DNA of 64,000 bases from Lachnospiraceae bacterium (GCA_022796795.1 JAAWJI010000007.1:1-64000), one strand, 5' to 3'. Positions 35,475 to 45,040 are shown, counted from the stretch's first letter. Program-made: numbers and translations. The notes: a model not told the origin generated them from the sequence alone.

Positions 35475-36266
35475 TTATTTCGCCGTGTATCCGCCGTCCA
35501 CAGCCAGCGTAGTGCCGGTGATAAAGCGGGAGGCGTCAGAGGCAAAGAAAACAGCTGCAGCGGCCACATCCTCCGGGGAAGCCAGACGCTTCAAATGAGA
35601 ATGACGGATAAACGCCTCCTCAAAAGCTTCCGGCTTGCTTCCGGCCAGGGGCCCGTAGGCAATACAGTTGCAGCGGCACCCGGCCGAGCCCAAGTAACCG
35701 GCCGCCTGGCGGGCATAGTTTACAAAGCTTCCTTTTACGTAGCCGTATTCCAGAGAAAAATCTTCGCTTGCATAATCCTGACAAGACACATAGTTCTGAG
35801 GATCACAGCCTGCCAGAGCCGCGTAGTCAGAGATCAAAAGCACGGAGCCATGTGCCTGAGACGCCATAATCTCCCCCAGCTTCTGCACGGTCATCATAAC
35901 CCCCAGCTGGGTAAATTCCAGGATCTTGTAGATCTCTTCATAGGAATGGCTCCAGCCCTTTAGGCGCATACCGGTGCTGTTTTCCACCAGAATATCCAGG
36001 GAGGACATGTCCCTCTTCACAGCCTCTGCCAAGGCCACAGAAGCCTCTTCTGTGCCCGGGACGTAGGCATAGCGCCCGGCAGCCGGAACCCCGGCCTCCT
36101 CCAGGACCTTGGAAATTTCCTCCAGAGCCGCTTCATCCGGTCCCGCCAGATATACGGCGGCGCCTGCAGAACTTAATCCCAGGGCGATCTCCCTGCCGTA
36201 CAGATATTCTGGACAGGTAATCAGGGCGTTTTTCCCTTTTAATGAAAATTGTTCCAAAATATTCAT
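35475..36266 (-). CDS. SDR family protein with degenerate cofactor site
   Basis: ATG 36266 (GAGAGGAG upstream) is chosen over an in-frame start at 36281. The 263 aa protein keeps Ser146, Tyr174 and Lys178 (YGYVK). However, the TGxxxGxG motif is replaced by TCPEYLYGRE, losing the glycines that bind the dinucleotide phosphates. It resembles the tandem paralogue downstream along its whole length. It may bind a nucleotide weakly or serve as a partner in a mixed oligomer; neither is shown. Like its neighbours it belongs to the NanE-type island. Confidence 0.72.
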   Translation of the reverse strand: MNILEQFSLKGKNALITCPEYLYGREIALGLSSAGAAVYLAGPDEAALEEISKVLEEAGVPAAGRYAYVPGTEEASVALAEAVKRDMSSLDILVENSTGMRLKGWSHSYEEIYKILEFTQLGVMMTVQKLGEIMASQAHGSVLLISDYAALAGCDPQNYVSCQDYASEDFSLEYGYVKGSFVNYARQAAGYLGSAGCRCNCIAYGPLAGSKPEAFEEAFIRHSHLKRLASPEDVAAAAVFFASDASRFITGTTLAVDGGYTAK

Positions 36267-36277
36267 AGATTCTCCTC

Positions 36278-37255
36278 TCAACGCTCGTGGATTTCCGAAA
36301 GCATGACCTTGCGGCCGCCCTCCTCCCGGCTGCGGATTCCTGCAATGATAATCTTCATCATCTCTATGGTATCCTCAAAGGGGTAGGGATCTACGCCGGT
36401 GCGGATATACTGGACAAAGGTGTCCATCTGCTTTTTAAATTCATAATAGGAATCGCTGTCCGTAATCAGTGCGGAGTGAGCCTCTCCCAAAATCATGATT
36501 CCCAGATCCCGCATACCAATGCCCATGGGAATATCCACATAGCATCCGCTCTCATGATGCAGATGAACCATGGTGCTCTCAAAGGTTCCCGTGTTCTGCA
36601 CAGAGTCAAAGCCCCGGCCCAGCAGGTTAAACATGCCCTCCACCGCGTGAATGCCGTAGGTTTCCCATTTTTTCGGCATGGGACTGCAGATATAGCGAAG
36701 CTTGCCAAACTCATAGTGATTTTTGTACAGAGGCTCCATGGCCTTGCTGTAGCGCATGGAGGAGGAGGAAATAAAGTGAGCGCCCTCATCCCGCCATTTT
36801 ACAAACGTTTTCAGATCCTCCTCATTGTCCACCAGAGGTTTGTCGATGAACATGGGCAGTCCGGCCTCCAGAAACGGACGGCAGCGCTCCACATGCTCCG
36901 CGCCGATATCCGTGGCGCAGATCACCGCGTCCACCTGTCCGATCAAATCCTCCGGCTTATCCACCACATGGGGAATATTGGAGGCACGGGCGCAGGCCTC
37001 GGCCAGCTCCCTGTCTGCATAGCCGGTAAAACACACATGAGTGATATGAGCGCCGGGAATCCCTAAGGTCTCCGGAGGCTGCTTGCCCAGGTAGACCGGA
37101 ATGGAGGGATAGAGCTCATGGGTGTGCTCATACATCTCCTCCTTATTATAATTGTTGTACATAGCACTCCAGGAAAATGGATGTGCATTGCCCTCGGTCA
37201 TGCCGAGGATACCGATTTTCAGTTCCTTGTCACCTAACGGAAAATGATTCGCCAT
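36278..37255 (-). CDS. Gfo/Idh/MocA family oxidoreductase
   Basis: This 325 aa protein has a Rossmann-type start (KIGILGMTEGNAHPFSW) with a non-standard glycine loop, then the C-terminal beta domain. The catalytic Lys of the family is in FIDKPL. Gfo/Idh enzymes oxidise or epimerise sugars with NAD(P); some act on 2,7-anhydro-sialic acid in gut bacteria. The context (NanE and NanK) makes a sialic-acid-like substrate possible, but the family is very wide. The start has GAGAGGA upstream. The gap before it at 37256-37435 contains a conserved-looking hairpin. Confidence 0.7.
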   Translation of the reverse strand: MANHFPLGDKELKIGILGMTEGNAHPFSWSAMYNNYNKEEMYEHTHELYPSIPVYLGKQPPETLGIPGAHITHVCFTGYADRELAEACARASNIPHVVDKPEDLIGQVDAVICATDIGAEHVERCRPFLEAGLPMFIDKPLVDNEEDLKTFVKWRDEGAHFISSSSMRYSKAMEPLYKNHYEFGKLRYICSPMPKKWETYGIHAVEGMFNLLGRGFDSVQNTGTFESTMVHLHHESGCYVDIPMGIGMRDLGIMILGEAHSALITDSDSYYEFKKQMDTFVQYIRTGVDPYPFEDTIEMMKIIIAGIRSREEGGRKVMLSEIHER

Positions 37256-37327
37256 AGATTCCTCTCTCCCATAAATGATTTGCTAAATAATGAAGCTTCA
37301 CTCTCTGTTCTCAACTATTTCCCTAAT

Positions 37328-37371
37328 CCGTTCAGACAGACCGCAGACGGTCCAAATAGAGTGCTGAACGG
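37328..37371. repeat. nested hairpin with dispersed 22-bp sequence, copy B
   Basis: CCGTTCAG (37328-37335) pairs with CTGAACGG (37364-37371), with an inner stem GACCG/CGGTC (37339-37343 with 37348-37352). The segment 37327-37348 differs from 22153-22174 by one base. The remaining gap at 37256-37435 shows no gene. Confidence 0.5.
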
Positions 37372-37435
37372 ACGTTATATTTTGACTTCCAAAGTCGCTA
37401 TCATAATCTCTCTACCCAATAATATATGATACTAT

Positions 37436-38326
37436 CTATTCTTCCTTCTTTTTCGCCAGCAAAAATACCGTGGTCAGGATACACGCGAATCCTATGAGAT
37501 CCATAAGCAGGAACCGGGTGTGCAGCCAGATCACAGAGAGAATGGTGGCCGACACAGGCTCCACGCTGGCCAGCATACTGGCCCGGACAGAACCGATATC
37601 TGCTACCCCTTGCAGATACAGCGTATAGGCCATAATCGTACCCATCACCACCATCCCTCCCACAGCCAGCCAGCCCTTCAGATCCAGAGCCACCGGAATA
37701 TTCCAGACACGGACCAAGCAGGCCAAAATGACGCCTCCTATAAGCATGCCAAACCCTGTGACTACCATACTGCCCCAGCGGGGCGTAAGCTTAGCCGGCA
37801 ACAATGTGTACATGGCCAGGCTTACCGCCGACAACAGGCCCCAGAACAACCCCTTCCGGGACAATACCATGGTAGCCGGATTCCCATGGGTGGCCAGCAG
37901 AAAGGTTCCCAGAACTGCCAGGACAATGGAAATGATTTCGATCCCATTGGGCAGCCTGCGCCCTCCGAAGCACACCAGGATCATGACCAGCACAGGCCCC
38001 AGGTACTGAAGCACCGCAGCCGTTCCCGCATTGGAGAAAGAAATCGCTGTCAAAAAGGTATACTGGCTGAACATCAGACCAAAGATGGCAAAAAGCACCA
38101 GCTGAATCCGGTCGTGAGAATCCTTCCAAATCCCCGTAAACTGCTCCCGCTGCCTGAAAAAATTGATGAAAAGCAGGATGAGCCCTGCTCCCAGCATACG
38201 CACCACTGTGATCCAGCTGGCGTCCAAATGATAATTTGCAAATAAATACTGCCCGCATGCAGCGGAAAAGCCCCAGCAAGAGCCTCCCAGCAAAGTGCAG
38301 ATTACCCCTCTCGTATTCTGCCGCAT
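37436..38326 (-). CDS. EamA/DMT family transporter
   Basis: This 296 aa membrane protein has ten predicted helices in two repeats of about 140 residues (EamA domains). Repeat 2 begins near GLFWGLLSAVSLAMYTLLPAKL. Drug/metabolite transporters of this family export or import amino acids, sugars or other small molecules. It starts three bases after the ROK kinase stop, so it is co-expressed with it. It may export an intermediate or by-product of the pathway. The substrate is unknown. Confidence 0.8.
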   Translation of the reverse strand: MRQNTRGVICTLLGGSCWGFSAACGQYLFANYHLDASWITVVRMLGAGLILLFINFFRQREQFTGIWKDSHDRIQLVLFAIFGLMFSQYTFLTAISFSNAGTAAVLQYLGPVLVMILVCFGGRRLPNGIEIISIVLAVLGTFLLATHGNPATMVLSRKGLFWGLLSAVSLAMYTLLPAKLTPRWGSMVVTGFGMLIGGVILACLVRVWNIPVALDLKGWLAVGGMVVMGTIMAYTLYLQGVADIGSVRASMLASVEPVSATILSVIWLHTRFLLMDLIGFACILTTVFLLAKKKEE

Positions 38327-38329
38327 TTT

Positions 38330-39283
38330 CTATAGCGCCTCCGTCTTGTTATTGCTATGGGACTTTTGCCCCTGCCTCTGCCTTCCCAGGTCTTCCCCCA
38401 CCTGCGCGCAAAGCTCCCCGGCAGCAATGGCTGCACCCAGCATCCCGGCCCGGTTTCCCAGCTGCGCCCGCTCTAGGCGTACATTCAGAAAGCTTGGCAT
38501 AACATAATCGCCCAGTCTTCTCCGAAGTTCCTCCAGGATATAGGACTGATTCATGATTCCCCCTCCCAACACAATACAGGAGGGATTAAAAATATGAATC
38601 AGGCTGGAAAGCCCCAGCAGAATCTCCCCGATCCATGCGTCCACGATCTCCCGCACAGTCGGTTCCTCCAGCCGCGAAAAAATAATCCTGCCGTCCTTAC
38701 AGGCGGAATCATACTCCATAGCCCTTTTTACCAGAGCCGTAGCAGAAGCATACCGTTCATAGATTCCTGCCGGAAAGCCTCCTTGTTTTCTCTGCGTGTT
38801 CCCGTGAGTTACCATAGAGCCAAACTCCCCCGCAGAAAAGCAGCTCCCTCGGTAAATCTGCCGATTTTGCACAATCGCGCCGCCGATGCCTGTCCCATAG
38901 GTCAGACAGAGAAAATCCGTCTGCTCCTTTCCCGCACCAAGACAGGCCTCCCCCAGCGCCGCCATATTTACATCATTGTCCACCGCCACCGGAACAGAAA
39001 ACGCATTCTCCAGGATTTCACGGACTTTTGTCCCTGTATATCCGGGAAGATTTTCATTTGCATACCGAATCTCCCCCAGGTCCGTGTCCACCTGACCTGC
39101 GGTGCTGATTCCGATGGCGTCAAACTTCTGATACTCTGCCAAAATGCCCTTGGCGCACGCCATCAAACCGCTTCCACCCTCTGCAGCTGGTGTGGGCGTC
39201 TCCTTCTCCCGGCTTAAGACGCCACCGTCATAAACCCCGGATTTTATAAAGGTTCCGCCAATATCCAGCACCGCTATTTTCAC
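38330..39283 (-). CDS. nanK: ROK family kinase, probable N-acetylmannosamine kinase
   Basis: The start is GTG 39283, with GGAGG upstream. It overlaps the nanE stop (GTGA), which fits coupling; the longer frame is not used. The 317 aa protein has the ATP motif DIGGTFIKSG, catalytic Asp104 in VDNDVNM and YGTGIGGAIV. It lacks the CxCGxxGCxE zinc motif: after His160 the sequence has no cysteine. Some NanK enzymes lack this zinc. Genome context with NanE, which makes N-acetylmannosamine-6-phosphate into N-acetylglucosamine-6-phosphate, favours NanK. Substrate specificity is inferred. Confidence 0.75.
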   Translation of the reverse strand: MKIAVLDIGGTFIKSGVYDGGVLSREKETPTPAAEGGSGLMACAKGILAEYQKFDAIGISTAGQVDTDLGEIRYANENLPGYTGTKVREILENAFSVPVAVDNDVNMAALGEACLGAGKEQTDFLCLTYGTGIGGAIVQNRQIYRGSCFSAGEFGSMVTHGNTQRKQGGFPAGIYERYASATALVKRAMEYDSACKDGRIIFSRLEEPTVREIVDAWIGEILLGLSSLIHIFNPSCIVLGGGIMNQSYILEELRRRLGDYVMPSFLNVRLERAQLGNRAGMLGAAIAAGELCAQVGEDLGRQRQGQKSHSNNKTEAL

Positions 39284-39966
39284 CGTATCGCCTCCACATA
39301 CCGACGGGTAATATCCCGGGGTCTTGTGATAGCAGTCCCCACTACCGCTGCCCAGGCTCCCGTATCCAGCACCTTTTTCAGATCCTCCGGACACCAGATT
39401 CCGCCCTCCGCAATCACTGGCTTTTTACTCTGCTCCACCAGCGTGCGGATCATGGTCACATCCGGCAGCTTGGTTCCCTTGGTATAGGGAGTGTAGCCTG
39501 CCATGGTGGTTCCCAGCAGGTCAAAGCCCAGCGCATCCGCCTCAAGTCCCTCCTCCACACAGGAGCAATCCGCCATGAAGAGCTGATCCGGAAATCGCTC
39601 CCGGATCTCCGGGAAAATCTCCTGAATCATTCTTCCGTCGGGATGGGGCCGTTTGGTGGCGTCCATGGCAATAATCTCCACGCCCGTTTCCACCAGAGCC
39701 TCCACCTCCTTCATGGTGGGGCTGATGTACACGTCGCATCCCTCATAGACCTCTTTGATAATTCCAATCACCGGCAGGCTAACGGTTTTCCGGATCTCCG
39801 TAATATCCGCCACCGTGTTGGCCCGGATCCCCACAGCCCCTCCCTCATAGGCTGCAAAAGCCATTCGCGACATAATGTAGGAGCTGTGCAGCGGCTCATC
39901 CGGCAGCGCCTGGCAGGATACGATCAGTCCTCCCTTGATCCGCTCTAAAATGTCCTGTTTTGTCAC
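39280..39966 (-). CDS. nanE: N-acylglucosamine-6-phosphate 2-epimerase
   Basis: The start is GTG 39966 (AGGAGG upstream); the longer frame is rejected. The 228 aa TIM-barrel protein has the NanE hallmarks: KGGLIVSCQALPDEPLH, GAVGIRANTV, the catalytic Lys in IGIIKEVY, ISPTMKEV and AMDATKRPHPDG. NanE converts N-acetylmannosamine-6-phosphate to N-acetylglucosamine-6-phosphate. It is the clearest anchor for a sialic-acid-type pathway in this island. It is directly upstream of the ROK kinase gene. Confidence 0.92.
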   Translation of the reverse strand: MTKQDILERIKGGLIVSCQALPDEPLHSSYIMSRMAFAAYEGGAVGIRANTVADITEIRKTVSLPVIGIIKEVYEGCDVYISPTMKEVEALVETGVEIIAMDATKRPHPDGRMIQEIFPEIRERFPDQLFMADCSCVEEGLEADALGFDLLGTTMAGYTPYTKGTKLPDVTMIRTLVEQSKKPVIAEGGIWCPEDLKKVLDTGAWAAVVGTAITRPRDITRRYVEAIR

Positions 39967-40054
39967 CTTTTTCCTCCTCTCCTTCCCTACAGTTTCCACC
40001 ATTCTCGGCAGCCTGCTTTCCCCTCCTAGCTTCTGCCTTTCCCGGGGATTTTCC

Positions 40055-40936
40055 TTAAATCTCTCCCAGTTTCTTCATAAAGTCTGTCACCAGCTCCTTC
40101 TTTTCCTGGGAAATATCCGTCTGGTAATCCTTCGCAAAATATCCCGGGCAGCCAAGCAGATTCATCGCGTGGCTGAATGCCTGCATAAGGCCGTTGGTCT
40201 CCATAAACAAAACTCTCAAGGCCAGAATTTCATCCAGCTTGTCCCCGGCTGTGCTCATATCCCCGGCAGCCAATGCCCGATACATATCCCGGGCTGTCTT
40301 GGGCGTACAGGCAAACATGCCGTCCAGGTTACAGTCAATGCCGTACTGATATGCGGCGTCAAACAGTTCCAGATCAGAGTAGAACTGAGAAAAGCCCTCA
40401 GGTCTGTCCTCACTTCTCTTCAGAATCCGGTGGGTCATAAAGCTGCCCGACTTGATGCCCCGGATATTGGGATGCTTCCAGAGCCGCTTTACAGTCTGGG
40501 CATCCGTGGCAACCTTGGTCACTCCCGGCAGGTCATACAGGTACACCGGGAACTTGGAACGGTCCGCCAAAGCCCAATAGAAGTTGTAGATTTCTTCCTG
40601 GGTAACTGCCGCATAATAGGGCACGGTGGAAACCACGCCGTCAATGCCGTCTATATCCGACAGCGCCTGTACCCGGTCCATAACGCGGACAATGGATACG
40701 TCCGTCACGCCCACCAGCACCGGAACCTGACCCTTTGCCGCCTTTACGCTGCACTGAGCCACTTTTTTATACTCAGAATCCCGGATATAGGGGCTGTTTC
40801 CCATGGAGCCCATAACCAGAAGCCCGGAGGCTTCCGCCCCTATCTGCTGCTCGATCTGTGTGGTCATACTGTCTGCACAAAAAGTCCCGTCCATCTCCAG
40901 CGGTGTTCCCAGTGCCGGATAAAATCCTTTTTTCAT
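40055..40936 (-). CDS. DapA/NanA-family aldolase, atypical
   Basis: The start is ATG 40936 (GAGGAGAACAGA upstream). The 293 aa TIM-barrel protein has the Schiff-base Lys in GIKSGSF and the Tyr of YDLPG. The carboxylate-binding GSTGE motif of the family is GSMGN here, so Glu is replaced by Asn. The family includes N-acetylneuraminate lyase, dihydrodipicolinate synthase and KDG-type aldolases. The NanE/NanK neighbours suggest a sialic-acid-like substrate. A second DapA-family gene lies at 50066. It follows the ABC ATPase gene in the same direction. Confidence 0.8.
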   Translation of the reverse strand: MKKGFYPALGTPLEMDGTFCADSMTTQIEQQIGAEASGLLVMGSMGNSPYIRDSEYKKVAQCSVKAAKGQVPVLVGVTDVSIVRVMDRVQALSDIDGIDGVVSTVPYYAAVTQEEIYNFYWALADRSKFPVYLYDLPGVTKVATDAQTVKRLWKHPNIRGIKSGSFMTHRILKRSEDRPEGFSQFYSDLELFDAAYQYGIDCNLDGMFACTPKTARDMYRALAAGDMSTAGDKLDEILALRVLFMETNGLMQAFSHAMNLLGCPGYFAKDYQTDISQEKKELVTDFMKKLGEI

Positions 40937-41090
40937 GTTCTGTTCTCCTCTTTTCTGCTGCCCTTTGGGCCGGTTTGTCCCGGCCTTTTGCAAGCTTTTG
41001 CACAGGCGGCTCTTTTATTTTTATTTTACCTGCAGCAAGTCAATGTCATGCTCCAAAGAACCAGCTATGCACGGCCTGCTACAGGGTATT

Positions 41091-42101
41091 TCACTGCTTC
41101 TCGATCTCCTGGAAAGCCTCGTCGGAGAAGTGACAGGCCACCATGTGTTCTCTTCCCCCTATGGTATAGGTCTTCATCTCAGGCTCCTTCTCCGAGCAGA
41201 TCTTCTGGCACTTGCTGCACCGGGTATGGAACCGACAGCCCGACGGCATATTCATGGGGCTGGGCACATCTCCCTCCAGCAGGATCCTCTTTTTGTGATG
41301 ATCGATATCCGCCACAGGAATGGCGGACAGCAAAGCCTTGGTATAAGGATGCATAGCGTCCCGATAAAGAGCGTCCGCATCCGCGATCTCCATGATCTTT
41401 CCCAGATACATAACCGCAACCCGGTCGCTGATATATTCGATAACGCTCAGGTCATGGGAGATAAAAATATAGGTAAGCTTCCGCTCCTCCTTAAGCTTAT
41501 TCAGCAGGTTCAGCACCTGCGCCTGGATGGATACGTCCAGAGCGCTGACCGCCTCGTCGCACACGATGAGCCTGGGGTTAATGAGCAAGGCCCGGGCAAT
41601 GCCGATCCGCTGTCTCTGGCCTCCGGAAAACTCTGTGGGATACCGGTCCATATACTCCCGGCGCATGTTTACCTCCTCCAGCAGGTCGCCAACGATCTTG
41701 CGGCGCTCCTCCTTGGATTTCACCCCAAATTTTTTCAGGGGATCCGACATGGACTGAAAAATGGTAAACGAGGGGTTCAGGGAGGACTGAGGATCCTGAA
41801 ATACAATCTGCATTTCCTTCCTGGCCTTATCCAGCTCCTTGCTGGACATCTTACGCAAGTCCTGAGGTCCGTCGGCAAACTCAAAGATGGCTTCGCCGCC
41901 TGTGGGGCGGATCAGCTGCAGGGTGGATTTCCCAAGAGTAGTCTTTCCACAGCCAGACTCTCCTACCAGTCCCAGGGTTTCTCCCTCGTAGACCACCAGA
42001 TCAATGCCGTCCACGGCTTTGACCACGGCTTTTTTGCCTTTTACAGGGAAATGCACCTGCATATTCTTCAAGGTCAGAATCGGTTTTCTCTCTTCACTCA
42101 T
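41091..42101 (-). CDS. oppF: oligopeptide-type ABC transporter ATPase (OppF-like)
   Basis: ATG 42101 is the likely start; AAGGAGGTGGC lies upstream and the stop of the previous gene overlaps it (ATGA). The 336 aa protein has Walker [13 protein letters not shown], signature [15 protein letters not shown], Walker [13 protein letters not shown] and the C-terminal oligopeptide domain [14 protein letters not shown]. It is one of the two ATPases of the island's importer. Although Opp-type by family, this transporter may move a sugar acid, since its neighbours are NanE-type. Confidence 0.87.
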   Translation of the reverse strand: MSEERKPILTLKNMQVHFPVKGKKAVVKAVDGIDLVVYEGETLGLVGESGCGKTTLGKSTLQLIRPTGGEAIFEFADGPQDLRKMSSKELDKARKEMQIVFQDPQSSLNPSFTIFQSMSDPLKKFGVKSKEERRKIVGDLLEEVNMRREYMDRYPTEFSGGQRQRIGIARALLINPRLIVCDEAVSALDVSIQAQVLNLLNKLKEERKLTYIFISHDLSVIEYISDRVAVMYLGKIMEIADADALYRDAMHPYTKALLSAIPVADIDHHKKRILLEGDVPSPMNMPSGCRFHTRCSKCQKICSEKEPEMKTYTIGGREHMVACHFSDEAFQEIEKQ

Positions 42102-43105
42102 TCTCCAGCCACCTCCTTCCAGCAATGACAGCGAACCATATGGTTTCCTTCCAGGATCTCTTCTTCCGGCATAGACTCTCTGCACTGATCGCAGGCGAAA
42201 TCACAGCGGGGCTCAAACTGGCAGCCCTTGGGCCGGTTGTGAGGATTGGGCGTCATTCCCCGAATAGGCTCAATCTGCTGCTCCTTGCCTTTTCCCAGAA
42301 TGGGGATAGACGCCAGCAACGCCCGGGTGTAGGGATGGACCGGATGCTTCAGCACTTCCCGTGCTGTTCCGCTCTCAATCACATTGCCCATGTACATGAC
42401 AATTACGTCGTCCGCCATCTCGCTCACCACTCCCATATCGTGAGTAATCAGCAGGATTGCCGTGTTGTGCTCCTTCTTAAGCTTCTCCATGAGCTCAAAG
42501 ATCTGAGCCTGGATGGTTACATCCAAAGCCGTGGTTGGCTCATCCGCCAGCAGCACCTTGGGATTGCAGCTCATAGCCATGGCAATGACGGCTCTCTGGC
42601 GCATACCGCCAGAATACTCGTGGGGATACTGGTCGATCCGCTTCTCCGGCTCCGGAATTCCCATCTGAATCAGCAGGTCTAGAGTGCGTTTCCTGGCTTC
42701 CTCCTTGGACACCTCCTCATGCTGCCGGATATTTTCCATAATCTGCCATCCCACTTTATAAACCGGATTGAGGGCTGTCATGGGATCCTGGAAAATCATG
42801 GCAATGTCCTTTCCCCGCAGGCTGCGCATTTCCTTTCCGTTCTTCTTAAGCTTACTCAGTACAATATCTCCCTGGGTTTCCGAGTGATAGACAATCTCTC
42901 CCTCTTCAATCCGGGACAGCTTGGGCAAAAGCTGCATAATGGATGATGCTGTCACACTCTTGCCGCAGCCGGATTCTCCCACCACGCACAGGGTGCGGCC
43001 CCGCTCTATTTCAAAGCTTACTCCGTTGACCGCCTTGTTGCAGCGGTTTTCAGAATAAAAATATGTTTTCAGATTTTTTACAGAAATTACACTTTCTCCA
43101 CTCAT
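42098..43105 (-). CDS. oppD: oligopeptide-type ABC transporter ATPase (OppD-like)
   Basis: This 335 aa protein has Walker [15 protein letters not shown], signature YSGGMRQRAVIAMA and Walker B VLLADEPTTALDVT. The C-terminal oligopeptide domain is CQFEPRCDFACDQCRE. It overlaps the OppF-like gene by four bases. The gene order SBP-OppB-OppC-OppD-OppF is complete and on one strand. Confidence 0.88.
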   Translation of the reverse strand: MSGESVISVKNLKTYFYSENRCNKAVNGVSFEIERGRTLCVVGESGCGKSVTASSIMQLLPKLSRIEEGEIVYHSETQGDIVLSKLKKNGKEMRSLRGKDIAMIFQDPMTALNPVYKVGWQIMENIRQHEEVSKEEARKRTLDLLIQMGIPEPEKRIDQYPHEYSGGMRQRAVIAMAMSCNPKVLLADEPTTALDVTIQAQIFELMEKLKKEHNTAILLITHDMGVVSEMADDVIVMYMGNVIESGTAREVLKHPVHPYTRALLASIPILGKGKEQQIEPIRGMTPNPHNRPKGCQFEPRCDFACDQCRESMPEEEILEGNHMVRCHCWKEVAGE

Positions 43106-43117
43106 ATGCCGCCTCCT

Positions 43118-44041
43118 TTATCCCTGGATAGAAGAATCTGTCGTGTCACGGACTCCGTCGCCTACAAAGTTGATGCTCATAACGAACAGAGAAATCACAA
43201 CACCTACGGGAAGCCATATCCACCAGGCATTCTGCAGGGTGTACATATCCTGAGACGCATTCAGAATATTGCCCCAGGTGGCAACCTCCATGGGCACGCC
43301 CAGTCCCAGGAAGCTAAGAGACGCTTCCTCCAGAATAAACGCCGCAATATTGATGGTTATGTTTACAATAATAGGGCTGAGTGCGTTGGGAAGCATATGC
43401 TTAAAGCAGATCAGCGCATCATTCAGGCCAAAGGCATGTAAGGCCTGCACATACTCTTCCTCACGGATGGACAGCATGGCTGCTCTCGCCTGCCGGTAAA
43501 TGCCGCTCCAACCGGTAATCACAAAAATGATAATAATATTTCGGGTACTCTGCCCCATAATGGTTACCATTACCAATACCAGAATCAGCTGCGGGAAGGA
43601 CATGAAAACCTCTGACAAACGCATGGTAATCTTATCCAGCCATCCGCCCCGATATCCGGCAAGGGATCCCACAAGCACGCCGATCAGCGCGCCTCCCAGA
43701 GCGCCTCCACACGCAACCAGCATGGAAACTCTGCCGCCGTAAAGCACACGGGCAAATAAATCTCTTCCCACCTTATCTGTCCCAAAGGGATGCTCCAGAG
43801 AGGGGGATTTCAACAGATTCGTCAGATCCACGGCCTCTGGTCTAAAAGGTGTGAGCAAGGGTGCAAATAGGCAAGCCAGGAAAATAATCAGAAAGATCAC
43901 CAGTCCCAGCACAGCCAGCTTGTTGCTCAAAAATTTCGAGAGTGCCCGATTTCCCTTTTTCTTTTTGGCCAATACGCCCTCTTCCTCCAGGCGGCGTATT
44001 TTATCCAGTCTATTGTTAAACCGTTTTTCTCCAAATGTCAT
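43118..44041 (-). CDS. oppC: oligopeptide-type ABC transporter permease (OppC-like)
   Basis: This 307 aa protein has an N-terminal basic segment (KKKKGNRAL), an early helix and the HPFGTDKVGRDLFARVLYGGR loop typical of OppC/DppC. About five more helices follow; the EAA-like coupling loop is HAFGLNDALICFKHMLPN. It forms the channel with OppB. Downstream the gap to OppD is 12 bases. Confidence 0.88.
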   Translation of the reverse strand: MTFGEKRFNNRLDKIRRLEEEGVLAKKKKGNRALSKFLSNKLAVLGLVIFLIIFLACLFAPLLTPFRPEAVDLTNLLKSPSLEHPFGTDKVGRDLFARVLYGGRVSMLVACGGALGGALIGVLVGSLAGYRGGWLDKITMRLSEVFMSFPQLILVLVMVTIMGQSTRNIIIIFVITGWSGIYRQARAAMLSIREEEYVQALHAFGLNDALICFKHMLPNALSPIIVNITINIAAFILEEASLSFLGLGVPMEVATWGNILNASQDMYTLQNAWWIWLPVGVVISLFVMSINFVGDGVRDTTDSSIQG

Positions 44042-44052
44042 GCTTCCACCTC

Positions 44053-45012
44053 CTACTCAAGCCTTACGCGCGGATCGAGCACTCTGGTCAGAATATCCAG
44101 AACCAGACTGATCACCAGTACCATGATTACAATAATCAGCGCAATCATCATAACCAGAGGATAATTGCCGGCGGACACCGCCTCCTTAAAGGTAATACCG
44201 ATTCCCGGCCACTGGAATACATTCTCGATAACCACGGAGCTGCTGATCAGCATAGGCAGACGTAAGGCCAGCAGCACCACTACAGGCGTCATAGATACGC
44301 GGAAACCATGAACCAGATTCACTCTCCACTCCGGAAGTCCCTTACTTCTGGCTGCCTTTACAAAATCCTTGTGCATACTGTCCATCATGCTGGCCCGGGA
44401 ATAGCGCATAACAGAGGCTGTCTGGGTCACTCCCAGCACCAGGGCCGGCAGAACCAGATAGCGGAGATGCTCCCACCAGTGGACCATGTCCGGCGTGGTA
44501 CGCCCCCCCACCGGGAATATAGGCTTATTCAGAGCGAACAGCAGAATCGCCACCATGCCAAAGAAAAACTGCGGGATAGACATTCCGATTACACCCGCTA
44601 CAGTCAGTGTATGATCCAGAAGCGTACCTCTCTTTAGGGCTGAGATAATTCCCAGAATACTTCCCAGTATCGCTGATATGATTAATCCGCTAAGCGCCAG
44701 CTCCAGAGTCACCGGAAGCCGCTGCATAATAATGTCTCTTACAGGAACTCCACTGGACAGGCTGTAGCCCCAGTTACCCTGCAGGATCTGTCCCAGCCAT
44801 TTCACATAGCGAACCAGAAACGGATCATTGAGGCCGTAGGCCTCCCGCAGCATATCCAGCTGTTCCGGCGTCATGTTCGCCGCCATGTCCGGAGAGATCA
44901 TATTAGAAACATAATCGCCGGGAGTCAGCTCCATACCGCCAAAGATCAGAAAGCTCATCAGCAATACCATGGGGATAAACATTAAAATTCGTTTGCCAAT
45001 GTATTTCGCCAT
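44053..45012 (-). CDS. oppB: oligopeptide-type ABC transporter permease (OppB-like)
   Basis: ATG 45012 (AAGGGG upstream) gives the usual MAKYIGKRIL start; the longer frame to 45054 is rejected. The 319 aa protein has an N-terminal helix, the loop GLNDPFLVRYVKWLGQILQGNWGYSL typical of OppB, and a C-terminal block of helices. The coupling loop is near ARSKGLPEWRVNLVHGFR. A hairpin lies between the SBP gene and this gene. Confidence 0.87.
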   Translation of the reverse strand: MAKYIGKRILMFIPMVLLMSFLIFGGMELTPGDYVSNMISPDMAANMTPEQLDMLREAYGLNDPFLVRYVKWLGQILQGNWGYSLSSGVPVRDIIMQRLPVTLELALSGLIISAILGSILGIISALKRGTLLDHTLTVAGVIGMSIPQFFFGMVAILLFALNKPIFPVGGRTTPDMVHWWEHLRYLVLPALVLGVTQTASVMRYSRASMMDSMHKDFVKAARSKGLPEWRVNLVHGFRVSMTPVVVLLALRLPMLISSSVVIENVFQWPGIGITFKEAVSAGNYPLVMMIALIIVIMVLVISLVLDILTRVLDPRVRLE

Positions 45013-45040
45013 ACAAAACCCCTTTCTTCCCCTTAAACCA

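Noticed and set aside
39935-41356. 473-codon plus-strand open frame
   Set aside because: It lies antisense to nanE, the DapA-family gene and the OppF-like gene, which all have motifs and ribosome sites.
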